A DNA stretch of 64,000 nucleotides from Hyunsoonleella ulvae (GTDB lineage Bacteria; Bacteroidota; Bacteroidia; Flavobacteriales; Flavobacteriaceae): NCBI RefSeq assembly GCF_016827605.1, contig NZ_JAEPJQ010000001.1:372001-436000 (forward strand), given 5' to 3'. The position numbers and the translations under genes were made by a program. Within the stretch, counting starts at the first letter, position 1. Every line of letters begins with the position of its first letter. The notes under the pieces were generated by a model. The model saw only the letters and a program-made list of their open reading frames with translations. It searched no databases and had not been told where the DNA came from. Below, piece by piece: positions 54,469-63,398 of this stretch.

Positions 54469-56313
54469 TTATAGGTATTGGGTTGGAACCTTAATACTTA
54501 CGGTTGTTCCTATATTTTTTTCTGATGCAATATGCAAAGTGCCATCAAGTTCTTTAATTCTAGCATTCATGTTTTTAAGACCTATACCAGACTTCGCCTT
54601 ATTCACATCAAAACCAGAACCGTCATCTTTCACTTTTAAGCAAATTACGTTATTTTCTAGTCTTATCCCAATATTTATTTGTTTTGCATTAGCGTGCTTG
54701 TGTATATTATGCAATGTTTCCTGCAAAATACGGTATATGTGAATTTTAGATTTATTGGATACACCATCCCAATTTATGGTATCATCATAATTTAAATCAT
54801 AGTCTAATTTATATACTGTGGTTTGTGTTTCTACCATAGATTTTATGATGTCTATAAAACCTGCACCAGAAACAAAATCTGTGTTTAATTCATGAGATAC
54901 CTTTCTAATATCGTCCTCAATGGTTTTAAGTTCGCTTATGTATTGTCCTCTTGTTTTAATAGCTTCAGTTGTGTTATTTAAATTCAAGCTATCTAAACTT
55001 AATCGAGTACCAAACAACCTGCCCAAAACCCCATCATGAAGCTCTTGGGATATACGCTGTTTTTCTAGTGTTCTTGCTTCTTCTACTTTTTCGTGTTCCC
55101 CTAACATTAAGTTGTATATTTCCTCGTTAGCTTCTTGTTGTTGCTTTGCAAATTTTAATTCCTTGTTCTTTGCCCGTTGGGATATGATAATATAGATAAG
55201 CACCCCAGATACTAGTAAAACACTAGATAGTATAAAGAGCCACATACGTTCTCTGGCTATACGAATATTTTCTTGCTCTATTTGTTGTGTTTCAAAGCGT
55301 ATTCTTGCTGATTTGTTTCTAATATTTCGTTCTGCTTTCTGCAGACTATCACTGAGTTTAACATAAGCCCTAAGATGATCCGCAGACTTTTCCCCGTCTT
55401 CTATTTTTGATAGAAGTATTAAAGATTTTAAAAGGTCATCATTATGGTATTTATCTGAAATCCTTTTAGCTTTATAAGCATAATATCTAGCAGAATCCTT
55501 TTCTCCTTTATTATTATAGTACTCAGCAAGATGTTGGTTTATAATTATAGAATTATAATTGTCGAGACTAATACTTTCTGCAATTCTCAGAGCTCTTAAG
55601 TAGAGTTCGGGAAGTTCATCATATTTTTTTGATAACAAAAGTGTATGTGCATAATTGTCAAGAACTAGAGCGTAAAAGTCAGGTCTCTGATTTACTAAAT
55701 CCTCATTAGCTAGTATTTTCTCAAACTCATTGACAGCAAGTTCGTATTTACCTGATCGTCTGTAGGTCTTAGCCAGATTATTTAATGAATTATCTATACT
55801 TGCTTTGAAATCTCCAGATAAATTTCGTTTGATATCCAGTGCTATAAGGTAATATTTAATTGACTCCTCAAATTGTTCTAATTCGTCATATACAATACCT
55901 AAATTATTATAAGCATAAGCTATATATTGTTTAGCTTTATTAGATTCATCTAATGACTCTAAAAGAGATATTACTTCAATTGAAGTAACTTCACTTCCTA
56001 AATAATCTTTTTCATTTTTTTGAATTACCGCAATACCATACAAGGTCATACCTAATTCTAAGTCCTTGTTTAATTTTCGAAAAATTTTTTCTGCTCTGTG
56101 GTAGTAGGTATATGCACTATCCGATTGACCTGTTGTCTTTCTGTATATCTCTCCAATCGAATAGTGTGCTTTAGCAACAAGAAGCGAGTCTTGTATATTT
56201 TTATTCCTAAGATAATGTGTTTGAATAGAATCAATTAAATCTAAACTCTTTTTTTGACAGTTTGCAAAACCAAAAATGAAGAAAATAAATATATAAAAAA
56301 GAGAAGATTTCAA
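54469..56313 (-). CDS. TPR-containing sensor histidine kinase (HisKA_3 type)
   Basis: A 614-aa kinase. A signal segment (1-20) leads into periplasmic TPR repeats (about 45-290), a short coil, one membrane helix (357-377), a dimerisation helix with phosphoacceptor His426 in ELHDGV, and a HATPase domain (about 520-614) with HNIHKHANAK and GSGFDV...SGIGLKNM. This is the NarX-like class common in Flavobacteria. The signal sensed by the TPR domain is unknown. Confidence 0.92.
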   Translation of the reverse strand: MKSSLFYIFIFFIFGFANCQKKSLDLIDSIQTHYLRNKNIQDSLLVAKAHYSIGEIYRKTTGQSDSAYTYYHRAEKIFRKLNKDLELGMTLYGIAVIQKNEKDYLGSEVTSIEVISLLESLDESNKAKQYIAYAYNNLGIVYDELEQFEESIKYYLIALDIKRNLSGDFKASIDNSLNNLAKTYRRSGKYELAVNEFEKILANEDLVNQRPDFYALVLDNYAHTLLLSKKYDELPELYLRALRIAESISLDNYNSIIINQHLAEYYNNKGEKDSARYYAYKAKRISDKYHNDDLLKSLILLSKIEDGEKSADHLRAYVKLSDSLQKAERNIRNKSARIRFETQQIEQENIRIARERMWLFILSSVLLVSGVLIYIIISQRAKNKELKFAKQQQEANEEIYNLMLGEHEKVEEARTLEKQRISQELHDGVLGRLFGTRLSLDSLNLNNTTEAIKTRGQYISELKTIEDDIRKVSHELNTDFVSGAGFIDIIKSMVETQTTVYKLDYDLNYDDTINWDGVSNKSKIHIYRILQETLHNIHKHANAKQINIGIRLENNVICLKVKDDGSGFDVNKAKSGIGLKNMNARIKELDGTLHIASEKNIGTTVSIKVPTQYL

Positions 56314-56362
56314 ATTAATAGCTATTAATACATTTAATCAAAAATATTTATAATTTTTTAAT

Positions 56363-56402
56363 TAAAATAAAAAAGGTTCCCCTAATAATTTAGGGAAACC
56401 TT
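56363..56402 (-). terminator. Rho-independent terminator after small lipoprotein gene
   Basis: The minus strand has the stem AAGGTTTCCCTA / TAGGGGAACCTT (near perfect) and then TTTTTTATTTT. It lies 26 bases after the stop at 56429. Confidence 0.85.
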
Positions 56403-56428
56403 ATATCTGTACTTAGATGAAGTTCTAC

Positions 56429-56575
56429 TTAATCATCCGCATTACCTCCGGTATATATCTTCGGTTGTGTGTTTGGGTCTGTCAATAAATCATCTTCATT
56501 TAAATCTTGTTTTACACAAGAAGTTAATGATGCAAATAATACTGCTAAAATTAATGTAATTTTTAGGGCTTTCAT
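56429..56575 (-). CDS. small lipoprotein, 48 aa
   Basis: A short protein, MKALKITLILAVLFASLTSC followed by 28 polar residues rich in Asp, Asn and Thr. The lipobox ASLTSC places the lipidated residue at Cys20, so the mature protein is 29 residues. A strong terminator follows, which supports a real transcription unit. It lies upstream of the histidine kinase gene on the same strand but is separated from it by that terminator. The function is unknown; small acidic lipoproteins of this size are frequent in Flavobacteria. Confidence 0.72.
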   Translation of the reverse strand: MKALKITLILAVLFASLTSCVKQDLNEDDLLTDPNTQPKIYTGGNADD

Positions 56576-56584
56576 ATGTATTCA

Positions 56585-56941
56585 ATTTTAAGGTTATACA
56601 ATTTTTCTCTTAACTTTTTTAGTCAAAACCAAATACATGTTGATCTTGACTGAGGGAAAAATGGATAATTAATTAAAATCGAATGCAACGAAGCAAACGA
56701 AGCTATTTTCTTTTGAGGGGATTTGAGACCGAGGGGTCAAAAAAAGGATTAATTAAGCTTTATTTATGAGCGGAGGGATATATTGCTCTAAAGCACTGCT
56801 AAATTACGTTCAATACATACAATAACTACAAAATAATCGATGAAATGTAATTTTTATCGATGAAATACATGAAATATATATGCTATATATAAATAATGAC
56901 AAATACGAACAACTTAAATGATAAGCTATTAATTATCAATA
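56585..56941. other. intergenic region without a gene
   Basis: An AT-rich stretch of about 360 bases between the LacI gene and the 48-aa lipoprotein gene. It holds two direct copies of ATCGATGAAAT (56836-56846 and 56856-56866, 20-base period), a short GACC...GGTC inverted repeat near 56727-56738, and stop codons in all frames. It should contain the promoter of the lipoprotein gene. No RNA gene could be recognised. Confidence 0.5.
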
Positions 56942-57946
56942 TTATAGGGTAGATTTACTTTTTACTAAAGTTGTCTTTACTATTTTTGTAGTATAATCAT
57001 CCTTGGATGCGGCCCCATTATTAAGGCGTTCTATTAATAATTGTGCTGCTTTTGCTCCAATTTTTTTAGCATGTTGACGAATGATTGTTAACTTGGGTAC
57101 CGAATGCACCGATACGGACTTGCTAGAAAACCCTACTACAGAAATATCTTTTGGTACTTTCTTCTTAAAGTCTCTCGCCATGTTTATGGCAACCACCCCT
57201 GAAGTACTATCTGCTGATACCACTCCATCAATGTCCTTATACTTTTTATATAGTCGCTTTACTTTTTGCTGGGTATCATCTCCTTTTTTTATGCGTAGTA
57301 CTTGAGTACCTAGCCCCTCTTCTAACATGGCTTTATTGTAACCGCGTTCTCGTAGCTTACCTACGCTTATGTTATCTATGTTACTAATAAACACAATGTG
57401 CTTTCTTTTTTTGGCTATCAAGCTTTTTGTGGCATTGTAGGTAGCCTCAAAATCATCAACAATTACTTTGTCACATTTTACATCGTGTGCAACCCTATCA
57501 AACATTACAATTGGTAGTCCTTGACTAATGGTTTCTTTAAAATGATTTATTTCGTTTTTGGTTTGTGTTTCTTCTGCTATGCTTAAAATAAAACCATCTA
57601 CACTTCCATTGGCCAAAAGCTGCAAACTGTCTTTTTCCTTTTGCAAGGATTCGTTAGAGATGCATGTTATGATATTGTAACCATGTAAATTGGCTTCTCG
57701 TTCTATCCCAAAAAGTACTTTGGCTAAAAAGTGATTAAGAATATCTGGAATTATAACTCCTATAGTTTTTGTTCTATTCTGCTTTAGGCTTAACGCTACT
57801 TTATTTGGTTTATAATTGTAAGATGCTGCTAATTCCTTAACTTTTTTTCGTGTTTCTTCTCCAATTTCTTCGCTATTATTTAATGCTTTTGATACTGTTG
57901 AAATTGAAACACCTAGTTCTTTGGCAAGTTGTTTTAGGGTAACCAT
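56942..57946 (-). CDS. LacI-family transcriptional regulator
   Basis: A 334-aa regulator. The N-terminal helix-turn-helix is LKQLAKELGVSISTVSKALNN, followed by the hinge YKPNKVALSLK and a periplasmic-binding-protein-like effector domain. The start MVTLKQLAK at 57946 is chosen, as the family requires, over an ATG 30 bases upstream. It is last in the sugar-acid operon and probably controls it, together with the GntR-type regulator at the other end. Confidence 0.92.
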   Translation of the reverse strand: MVTLKQLAKELGVSISTVSKALNNSEEIGEETRKKVKELAASYNYKPNKVALSLKQNRTKTIGVIIPDILNHFLAKVLFGIEREANLHGYNIITCISNESLQKEKDSLQLLANGSVDGFILSIAEETQTKNEINHFKETISQGLPIVMFDRVAHDVKCDKVIVDDFEATYNATKSLIAKKRKHIVFISNIDNISVGKLRERGYNKAMLEEGLGTQVLRIKKGDDTQQKVKRLYKKYKDIDGVVSADSTSGVVAINMARDFKKKVPKDISVVGFSSKSVSVHSVPKLTIIRQHAKKIGAKAAQLLIERLNNGAASKDDYTTKIVKTTLVKSKSTL

Positions 57947-58023
57947 AGGGACTAATTGATTAAAACGAGAATGCAATTTACAAAAATAGAACCCTAAAAA
58001 ACTAAATTTTCGGCAATTGAGGT

Positions 58024-59049
58024 TTAAATTACAGTAACTGGCAGCTTGGTTTCGGCAGATTTATAGACTGCTTCTTGTACTCTTAGCGTTTTTAAGTAAT
58101 TAGGCCCGTTGGTTTCAAAAGGGGTATTTGTCATTAAATTATCTATAAAATCCTTTTGAAAAATGTAACAACAATCGCCTGCAAAGCCTATATTGTTATG
58201 CGTATATATGTGCTCTGTTTCTGGTTTCCCAAGTGCTTGTATGGTTATTTTACCATCTGTGTATAAACGAATAGTACCTTTAGAACCTTCAACCAGATAT
58301 TCGCCAAATGTATACCTAGGGTTAGAAAAATTATTTTCATTATACCTATTCGCATCCCAAAGCGCTGTTGTATCAGATTCAAAATTTAAAAGCATTAACC
58401 CGGCGTCCTCTCCTTTTATTACTGGATTTAAACGTTTCAAAATAGCGAATACGCTTTTTACTTCTCCAGCATGATAACGAAACGTATCAATAAAGTGTAC
58501 TCCTGTTTCGTAAATTAATAGTTTTTTATAATCTCTAAAATAGGGTTGTCTGGATAAATACGCATCTTCTCCCCATCCATCTCCCATACGGGATCTAAAA
58601 TTTAAATTGAATAGCTCCCCTACTTCATCGTTATTTATCAACTTTTTAATCTCTCTATGCCAAGGTTGAAACCTAAAATTCTCATGCACTACAAACCTCA
58701 CATCCTTTTGCGAAATATAATCTACAATCTTTTGTGATTCCTCTAAAGTTGGTGCTAATGGTTTTTGGCAAATAATATGTACCCCATTATCTGCAGCGAA
58801 TTTACACATCTCAAAATGGGTTTCTGGAGGTGTAATGATATCTACAAAATCTGGCTTTTCTTGAAGAATCATCTCTTTATAGTCTGTATAGTGCTTCTTT
58901 ACACCATATGCATCCATAATGCCTTTGGCACGACCTAGGTTAGAATTACACAAAGCTGTTATTTCTACTTCTGGTATGCGTGTCCAGGCTTCGTATTGAA
59001 ATTGACTGAAATAGCCTGCGCCTATGGCGACTCCTTTTAATTTAGGCAT
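58024..59049 (-). CDS. Gfo/Idh/MocA-family oxidoreductase
   Basis: A 341-aa NAD(P)-dependent oxidoreductase. The Rossmann domain starts GVAIGAGYFS, followed by DIITPPETH, CQKPLAPT (Lys-Pro of the EKP-type motif) and the C-terminal catalytic fold with YETGVHFIDTFRY (His of the active site). Enzymes of this type oxidise or isomerise sugars, inositols and sugar acids. It overlaps the MFS gene by 8 bases, so it serves the same pathway. Confidence 0.9.
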   Translation of the reverse strand: MPKLKGVAIGAGYFSQFQYEAWTRIPEVEITALCNSNLGRAKGIMDAYGVKKHYTDYKEMILQEKPDFVDIITPPETHFEMCKFAADNGVHIICQKPLAPTLEESQKIVDYISQKDVRFVVHENFRFQPWHREIKKLINNDEVGELFNLNFRSRMGDGWGEDAYLSRQPYFRDYKKLLIYETGVHFIDTFRYHAGEVKSVFAILKRLNPVIKGEDAGLMLLNFESDTTALWDANRYNENNFSNPRYTFGEYLVEGSKGTIRLYTDGKITIQALGKPETEHIYTHNNIGFAGDCCYIFQKDFIDNLMTNTPFETNGPNYLKTLRVQEAVYKSAETKLPVTVI

Positions 59050-60298
59050 TGCTTAATTTTTGATTAGGATTCATAAAATACCAACAGAATATAGCTATAA
59101 AACCTAGTGCTGCGGCTATATAAAAATAGGTTTGGTCTGTTCCTGTCCATTCCCGTAAATAAGGAAACGCAAGTGATGTTATAAAAGCTCCTATATTTCC
59201 TGCCATATTCATCATTCCTGATACTTTCCCTGAGTTTTCCTCACCTATATCCATACAAAAAGACCACGACGGACTCAATGTCATATCTGCTCCAAAAATG
59301 GCTACTGATAAGCACAATACAGCTCCTAATGGCGTTTCCATAAACAGACTAGATAAAACCCCTAAAACAACAAGAATAAAACCTATAGTTGCTGGTAATT
59401 GTCTTGATAATTTCCAATTGCCTTTTTTATAAATGGCGTCCACCATAAAACCAGACGTCCAGTTACCTACAGCTCCTGCTAAAAGTGGTAACATGGCATA
59501 TAATCCTGTGGTAACAAGATTTAAATCGTACTTTACTTTTATATAAGGGAACAACCATGTTAGCGTAAAATAAAAGATAAAATTACTCCCTATGTATTGT
59601 ATCATAGTGAGTATAACATTTTTAGAGCCCAAAATTTTACCTACAGGTAAATTCCCTCCCTTTTTTTCTACTTCTTGCTGTCTGTTTTTCACTATAAACG
59701 CCTTCTCCTTATCGTTTAACCCTGGGTGATCTTCTGGTTTATTTCTAAAGAATAGATAAAACAATACCGCAAACAAAACTCCAACGGCTCCAAAGAAGTA
59801 AAATATGTTTCGCCAACCCCAATCTGCTATTAAATACGCAACTAGAGGAAGTGCAAATGCAGCCCCTAATCTTGATCCCGAAAAATTAATACCCTGAAAT
59901 GCCCCACGCTCCTTTGTTGGCACCCACGAAAACGCTGCTCTGGATATGTTTGGAAATGCGCCTGCTTCTCCTGCTCCGAAAACAAATCGGAAAAATAGTA
60001 TTGAAACATAATTCCATGCCAGCCCTGTTAAAGAGGTAAAGGCAGACCATAAAACCATGATCCAGGTCATTACCTTTCTAACTCCATACTTATCTCCTAA
60101 AGCACCACCAGGAACTTGAAACAACGCATAACCTAATGCAAATGCGCCTAATACCCAACCCATTTCCTTATCGGTTAAACTCAAATCTCCTGCAATGGCA
60201 TCTTTTGCTGAAGAGATACATACACGATCTATGTATAATAGAAGTGTAATTAAAAAAGAACCTAAGAAAAATCGATAACGCTTGGAATTGTTAATCAT
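59042..60298 (-). CDS. MFS transporter, anion:cation symporter (GudP/ExuT) type
   Basis: A 418-aa transporter with 12 helices. The sequence YIDRVCISSAKDAI at helix 1, GYALFQVPGGALGDKYGVRKV in the loop 2-3 motif and RFVFGAGEAGAFPNISR are typical of the ACS group that takes up hexuronates, glucarate and related sugar acids. It overlaps the kinase gene by 4 bases and the oxidoreductase gene by 8. It probably imports the substrate of this operon. Confidence 0.9.
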   Translation of the reverse strand: MINNSKRYRFFLGSFLITLLLYIDRVCISSAKDAIAGDLSLTDKEMGWVLGAFALGYALFQVPGGALGDKYGVRKVMTWIMVLWSAFTSLTGLAWNYVSILFFRFVFGAGEAGAFPNISRAAFSWVPTKERGAFQGINFSGSRLGAAFALPLVAYLIADWGWRNIFYFFGAVGVLFAVLFYLFFRNKPEDHPGLNDKEKAFIVKNRQQEVEKKGGNLPVGKILGSKNVILTMIQYIGSNFIFYFTLTWLFPYIKVKYDLNLVTTGLYAMLPLLAGAVGNWTSGFMVDAIYKKGNWKLSRQLPATIGFILVVLGVLSSLFMETPLGAVLCLSVAIFGADMTLSPSWSFCMDIGEENSGKVSGMMNMAGNIGAFITSLAFPYLREWTGTDQTYFYIAAALGFIAIFCWYFMNPNQKLSNA

Positions 60299-61704
60299 GG
60301 TGTTTTTAGTTTAGTTATTATGGTTTGCAGTGTGGTGGTATCACCTACATTACCCGGAAAGACTATATAAGGTAATTTTGGTAATTTGGTTTCTGTGCCC
60401 ATTTCCCAGGTTGGTATCCCTGGTTGTATTTGCCCCAATACTTTAGAGCGCTTCATACCCAGACCTTTGGTTGCCAAATCATGAGATGTAATACCGCCTT
60501 TTGCCAAGAGGTATTTTGGTCTTGCGGTAATCCCTTTTACAATATCTACCAAAGCATTGGATATTTTACTTGCGATATCTACCGTATCATTGGCATCTGT
60601 TCCTGTAATTAATTTACGGCTTGTAAACACAATTACATCTTGTCCTTTAGAGATAGTATCGTCAATGGTAGAAACCAATGATTCTATATACGCATTTGAG
60701 GAATCTAAAAGTACTTTGGACACATCTACCTCAACAATTTGTGTTTCGTTAAATAAAGACAACGCATTTGCTAATTGTTCTGAGGATTTCTTTACGTATG
60801 AGCCTACAATGGTTAATCCGCCATTATTATTGCGTTTATCCAAGATATCTTCTGGCATCAATACTCCTTTGGGTTTTAGACCTATATATGAAGGTACAAA
60901 AGAGCTTGAGGTTCTGTATATAATGTGTTTTCCTTGGGATTCAGCTAACAAAAGTGCTGATGTTACTTTATCTAAATCACTGTAATTTAAACTATCAAAA
61001 ACACAATAGGATGTGGCTGGTATTTCTAAAATATTTGCTGCAAGTTCTTGCACGTCGTATTCTCTTATCTCTTCTATTGAAAAAGAAAATACTTCTGAGG
61101 CCTTTATTTTTCCTTTGGACTTTTCCTCGATGTACTCTTTTAAGTTGCTTTTTGAATATGAAAATGAATGGTCTTGAGCAAATGGGGTTTCATTCACTGG
61201 AGTTAACACATCTTCTTCCTTAATGTAGTGGTTACTATTTAAAGTTATCCTGTTACCTTCAAACATCACTGGAATAAAAACAGTTATAGCATGTTCTAAG
61301 TTTAAATACTGTTGAAGCGTTTCTGGCTCCAAAGGAAAGTGCCCACGTAAGGTAGAATCGCTCCTACTTAAAACAATAAACTTTTTTTGTGTTAACTCTG
61401 ATGCTTTTAAAAGATGTTTGGCAATCTCTTTATAAATTTCAAAGGTGGCCTCAGGGGTTAAACTTCTGGAATTTGTAAGCACATAAAATACTGGTGTACC
61501 TTCTAAAAATTCTTTAACAAAAACATCAACGCTCCAAGAACTTAATAGTGGTATATCGTATACTGTTTGGTTTCCGGTTGGGTCATCGTCTATAACAACA
61601 AGAATTTTATTTAAGGTTGAAAAAAGTGTTTTGTTTTTAGTACGATAATCATTCGTATCTACACTTGGTAATCCTTTGGTTATATGTTTTAAACTAACGC
61701 TCAC
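60295..61704 (-). CDS. four-carbon acid sugar kinase family (DUF1537) protein
   Basis: A 469-aa kinase. The N-terminal domain has the motif DDDPTGNQTV (about 38-47), and the C-terminal nucleotide-binding domain has LLAKGGITSHDLA (about 395-407) and GIPTWEMG. Members phosphorylate threonate, erythronate, 2-oxo-tetronate or related acids. The DDDPTG form is a distinct subgroup from classical OtnK/DtnK (DDLTGA), so the substrate is uncertain. It is followed by the transporter gene with a 4-base overlap. Confidence 0.88.
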   Translation of the reverse strand: MSVSLKHITKGLPSVDTNDYRTKNKTLFSTLNKILVVIDDDPTGNQTVYDIPLLSSWSVDVFVKEFLEGTPVFYVLTNSRSLTPEATFEIYKEIAKHLLKASELTQKKFIVLSRSDSTLRGHFPLEPETLQQYLNLEHAITVFIPVMFEGNRITLNSNHYIKEEDVLTPVNETPFAQDHSFSYSKSNLKEYIEEKSKGKIKASEVFSFSIEEIREYDVQELAANILEIPATSYCVFDSLNYSDLDKVTSALLLAESQGKHIIYRTSSSFVPSYIGLKPKGVLMPEDILDKRNNNGGLTIVGSYVKKSSEQLANALSLFNETQIVEVDVSKVLLDSSNAYIESLVSTIDDTISKGQDVIVFTSRKLITGTDANDTVDIASKISNALVDIVKGITARPKYLLAKGGITSHDLATKGLGMKRSKVLGQIQPGIPTWEMGTETKLPKLPYIVFPGNVGDTTTLQTIITKLKTP

Positions 61705-61707
61705 TAT

Positions 61708-62349
61708 TTATCTCTCTATTGCTATAACACGTGCTGGAGCACCATCCCCATCTTTTATTTTTAACGGAAGTGCAATGAGCTCAACATTATTAGATCTTAA
61801 GCTTTCAATATTTGTAAGGCCTTCAATGATCACTACACCTTCAAGGAGAATCTCATGAATTTTAGTAACTTCTTCTAGATTATTCACATCGGCTACTGAT
61901 GGTGGCTCTACCCCAATCATTTTTACTTTATTATGAATACACCAATGCGCTAGGGCTTCGCTAATTCTGGGTAATTCGTCCCTATATTTTTGCGTACCCA
62001 TATGTTGTGACCAACCCGTCCAAATAATTAAACTATCGCCAACTGCAAAGTTTTTAATGATGTCTTCTGAAATATGTTCAACACCAATCAATCCTTTAGA
62101 ACCTACCTCACGAGCATCTACCACCCATGCATTGCCTACAAAATCTGAAACTGGCATTTCATCGATGGTTTGATTACTTACATTAAAATGAAAAGGTGCA
62201 TCCATGTGCGTACCCACATGCGAATAAAAAGTGAGCGTGCTAGCGTTCCAGCCATCTTTATCTTTAGTTTTTGCTATTTCTTTTGAAAAACCATTGACAC
62301 CATTGTGATACGGCATTGTAAGATCAATAACACGACTCATTTTTTTCAA
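61708..62349 (-). CDS. cyclase-family metal-dependent hydrolase
   Basis: A 213-aa cyclase/kynurenine formamidase-like protein with the metal site YSHVGTHMDAPFHF (about 42-55) and the ERV-like end. In a sugar-acid operon a lactonase or amidohydrolase step would fit. It sits 2 bases after the dehydrogenase gene and 3 bases before the kinase gene. Confidence 0.87.
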   Translation of the reverse strand: MKKMSRVIDLTMPYHNGVNGFSKEIAKTKDKDGWNASTLTFYSHVGTHMDAPFHFNVSNQTIDEMPVSDFVGNAWVVDAREVGSKGLIGVEHISEDIIKNFAVGDSLIIWTGWSQHMGTQKYRDELPRISEALAHWCIHNKVKMIGVEPPSVADVNNLEEVTKIHEILLEGVVIIEGLTNIESLRSNNVELIALPLKIKDGDGAPARVIAIER

Positions 62350-62351
62350 TC

Positions 62352-63398
62352 TTATAAGTTAGCTATTACGGCATCAGCCACATCAGAAGTACTGGCACTA
62401 CCCCCTAAATCTACGGTTAAAACACCTTGAGTTGTAGATTTATCTATGGCTTCCATAATGTTATTTGCTGCTTCTGTTTCTCCTAAATGTTCTAGCATTA
62501 ATGCAGCCGACCATATTTGCCCATAAGGGTTAGCTATATTTTGTCCTGCAATATCTGGAGCAGACCCATGGATTGGCTCAAACATTGAAGGAAACTCTTT
62601 TTCTGGATTGATGTTTCCACTACCGCCTAAACCAAGACTCCCCATAATGGCACCGCCTAAATCACTTAAAATATCTCCAAATAGATTGGTGGTTAATACC
62701 ACATCAAATTGCTCTGGTTTCAACACAAACATTGCTGTAGAATTATCTATATACATTTGTTGGTGCTCTACATCTGGGTACTGTTCTGCAACCTCGCCTA
62801 TTACTCTATCCCAGTAGGATAAGCTGTTAATTAAGGTGTTAGATTTTGTAATGTGCGTTACCTTATTTCTTCTTGTTCTTGCTAATTTAAATGCATAGTG
62901 CGCCACACGCTCAATACCTTTTCTAGTAAAAACACTGGTATCTATACCCATACCATTTTCAAAATCTGGTAGATATTGCCCTCCCATCTGCACAAACTCT
63001 CCTTCGTTGTTCTCTCTTACAATTACAAAATCGATATGTTTTTCAGAACGTATAGGTCTAGTAACACCTGGATAGGTACGAACAGGTCTGTGGTTTACAT
63101 ATTGATTAAAATGCGTACGCACCTTAAACGTGTAATCTTTTGCCGGAAGTGTATCGTCTACCGCTGGAAGCCCAACAGAGCCAAAATATACCGCATCAAA
63201 TGCTCTAAGTGTATCTATCCCATCATCTGGTAAAAACTTATTGTGTTTTTGATAATAACCAGCACCCCAATTAAATTCTTCGGTATCAATTGAAAAGTTA
63301 TGCTTCTCAGCAACTGCCTTAATTACTCTTAATCCTTCAGGTACAATTTCGTTTCCGATACCATCTCCTGGTACAACTGCAATTTTGTAATTACTCAC
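62352..63398 (-). CDS. tartrate/isopropylmalate-type decarboxylating dehydrogenase
   Basis: A 348-aa NAD-dependent beta-decarboxylating dehydrogenase: GDGIGNEIVPE at the start, the VRENNEGEF substrate loop, the signature NLFGDILSDLGGAI...GLGGSGNIN (about 239-265) and EPIHGSAPDIAGQNIANP. It is closest in form to tartrate dehydrogenase (TtuC) rather than LeuB, judged by VRENNEGEFVQMGG and the FKVRTHFNQYVNHRPVR segment. It could oxidise and decarboxylate a phosphorylated four-carbon acid. It overlaps the GntR gene by 8 bases. Confidence 0.88.
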   Translation of the reverse strand: MSNYKIAVVPGDGIGNEIVPEGLRVIKAVAEKHNFSIDTEEFNWGAGYYQKHNKFLPDDGIDTLRAFDAVYFGSVGLPAVDDTLPAKDYTFKVRTHFNQYVNHRPVRTYPGVTRPIRSEKHIDFVIVRENNEGEFVQMGGQYLPDFENGMGIDTSVFTRKGIERVAHYAFKLARTRRNKVTHITKSNTLINSLSYWDRVIGEVAEQYPDVEHQQMYIDNSTAMFVLKPEQFDVVLTTNLFGDILSDLGGAIMGSLGLGGSGNINPEKEFPSMFEPIHGSAPDIAGQNIANPYGQIWSAALMLEHLGETEAANNIMEAIDKSTTQGVLTVDLGGSASTSDVADAVIANL

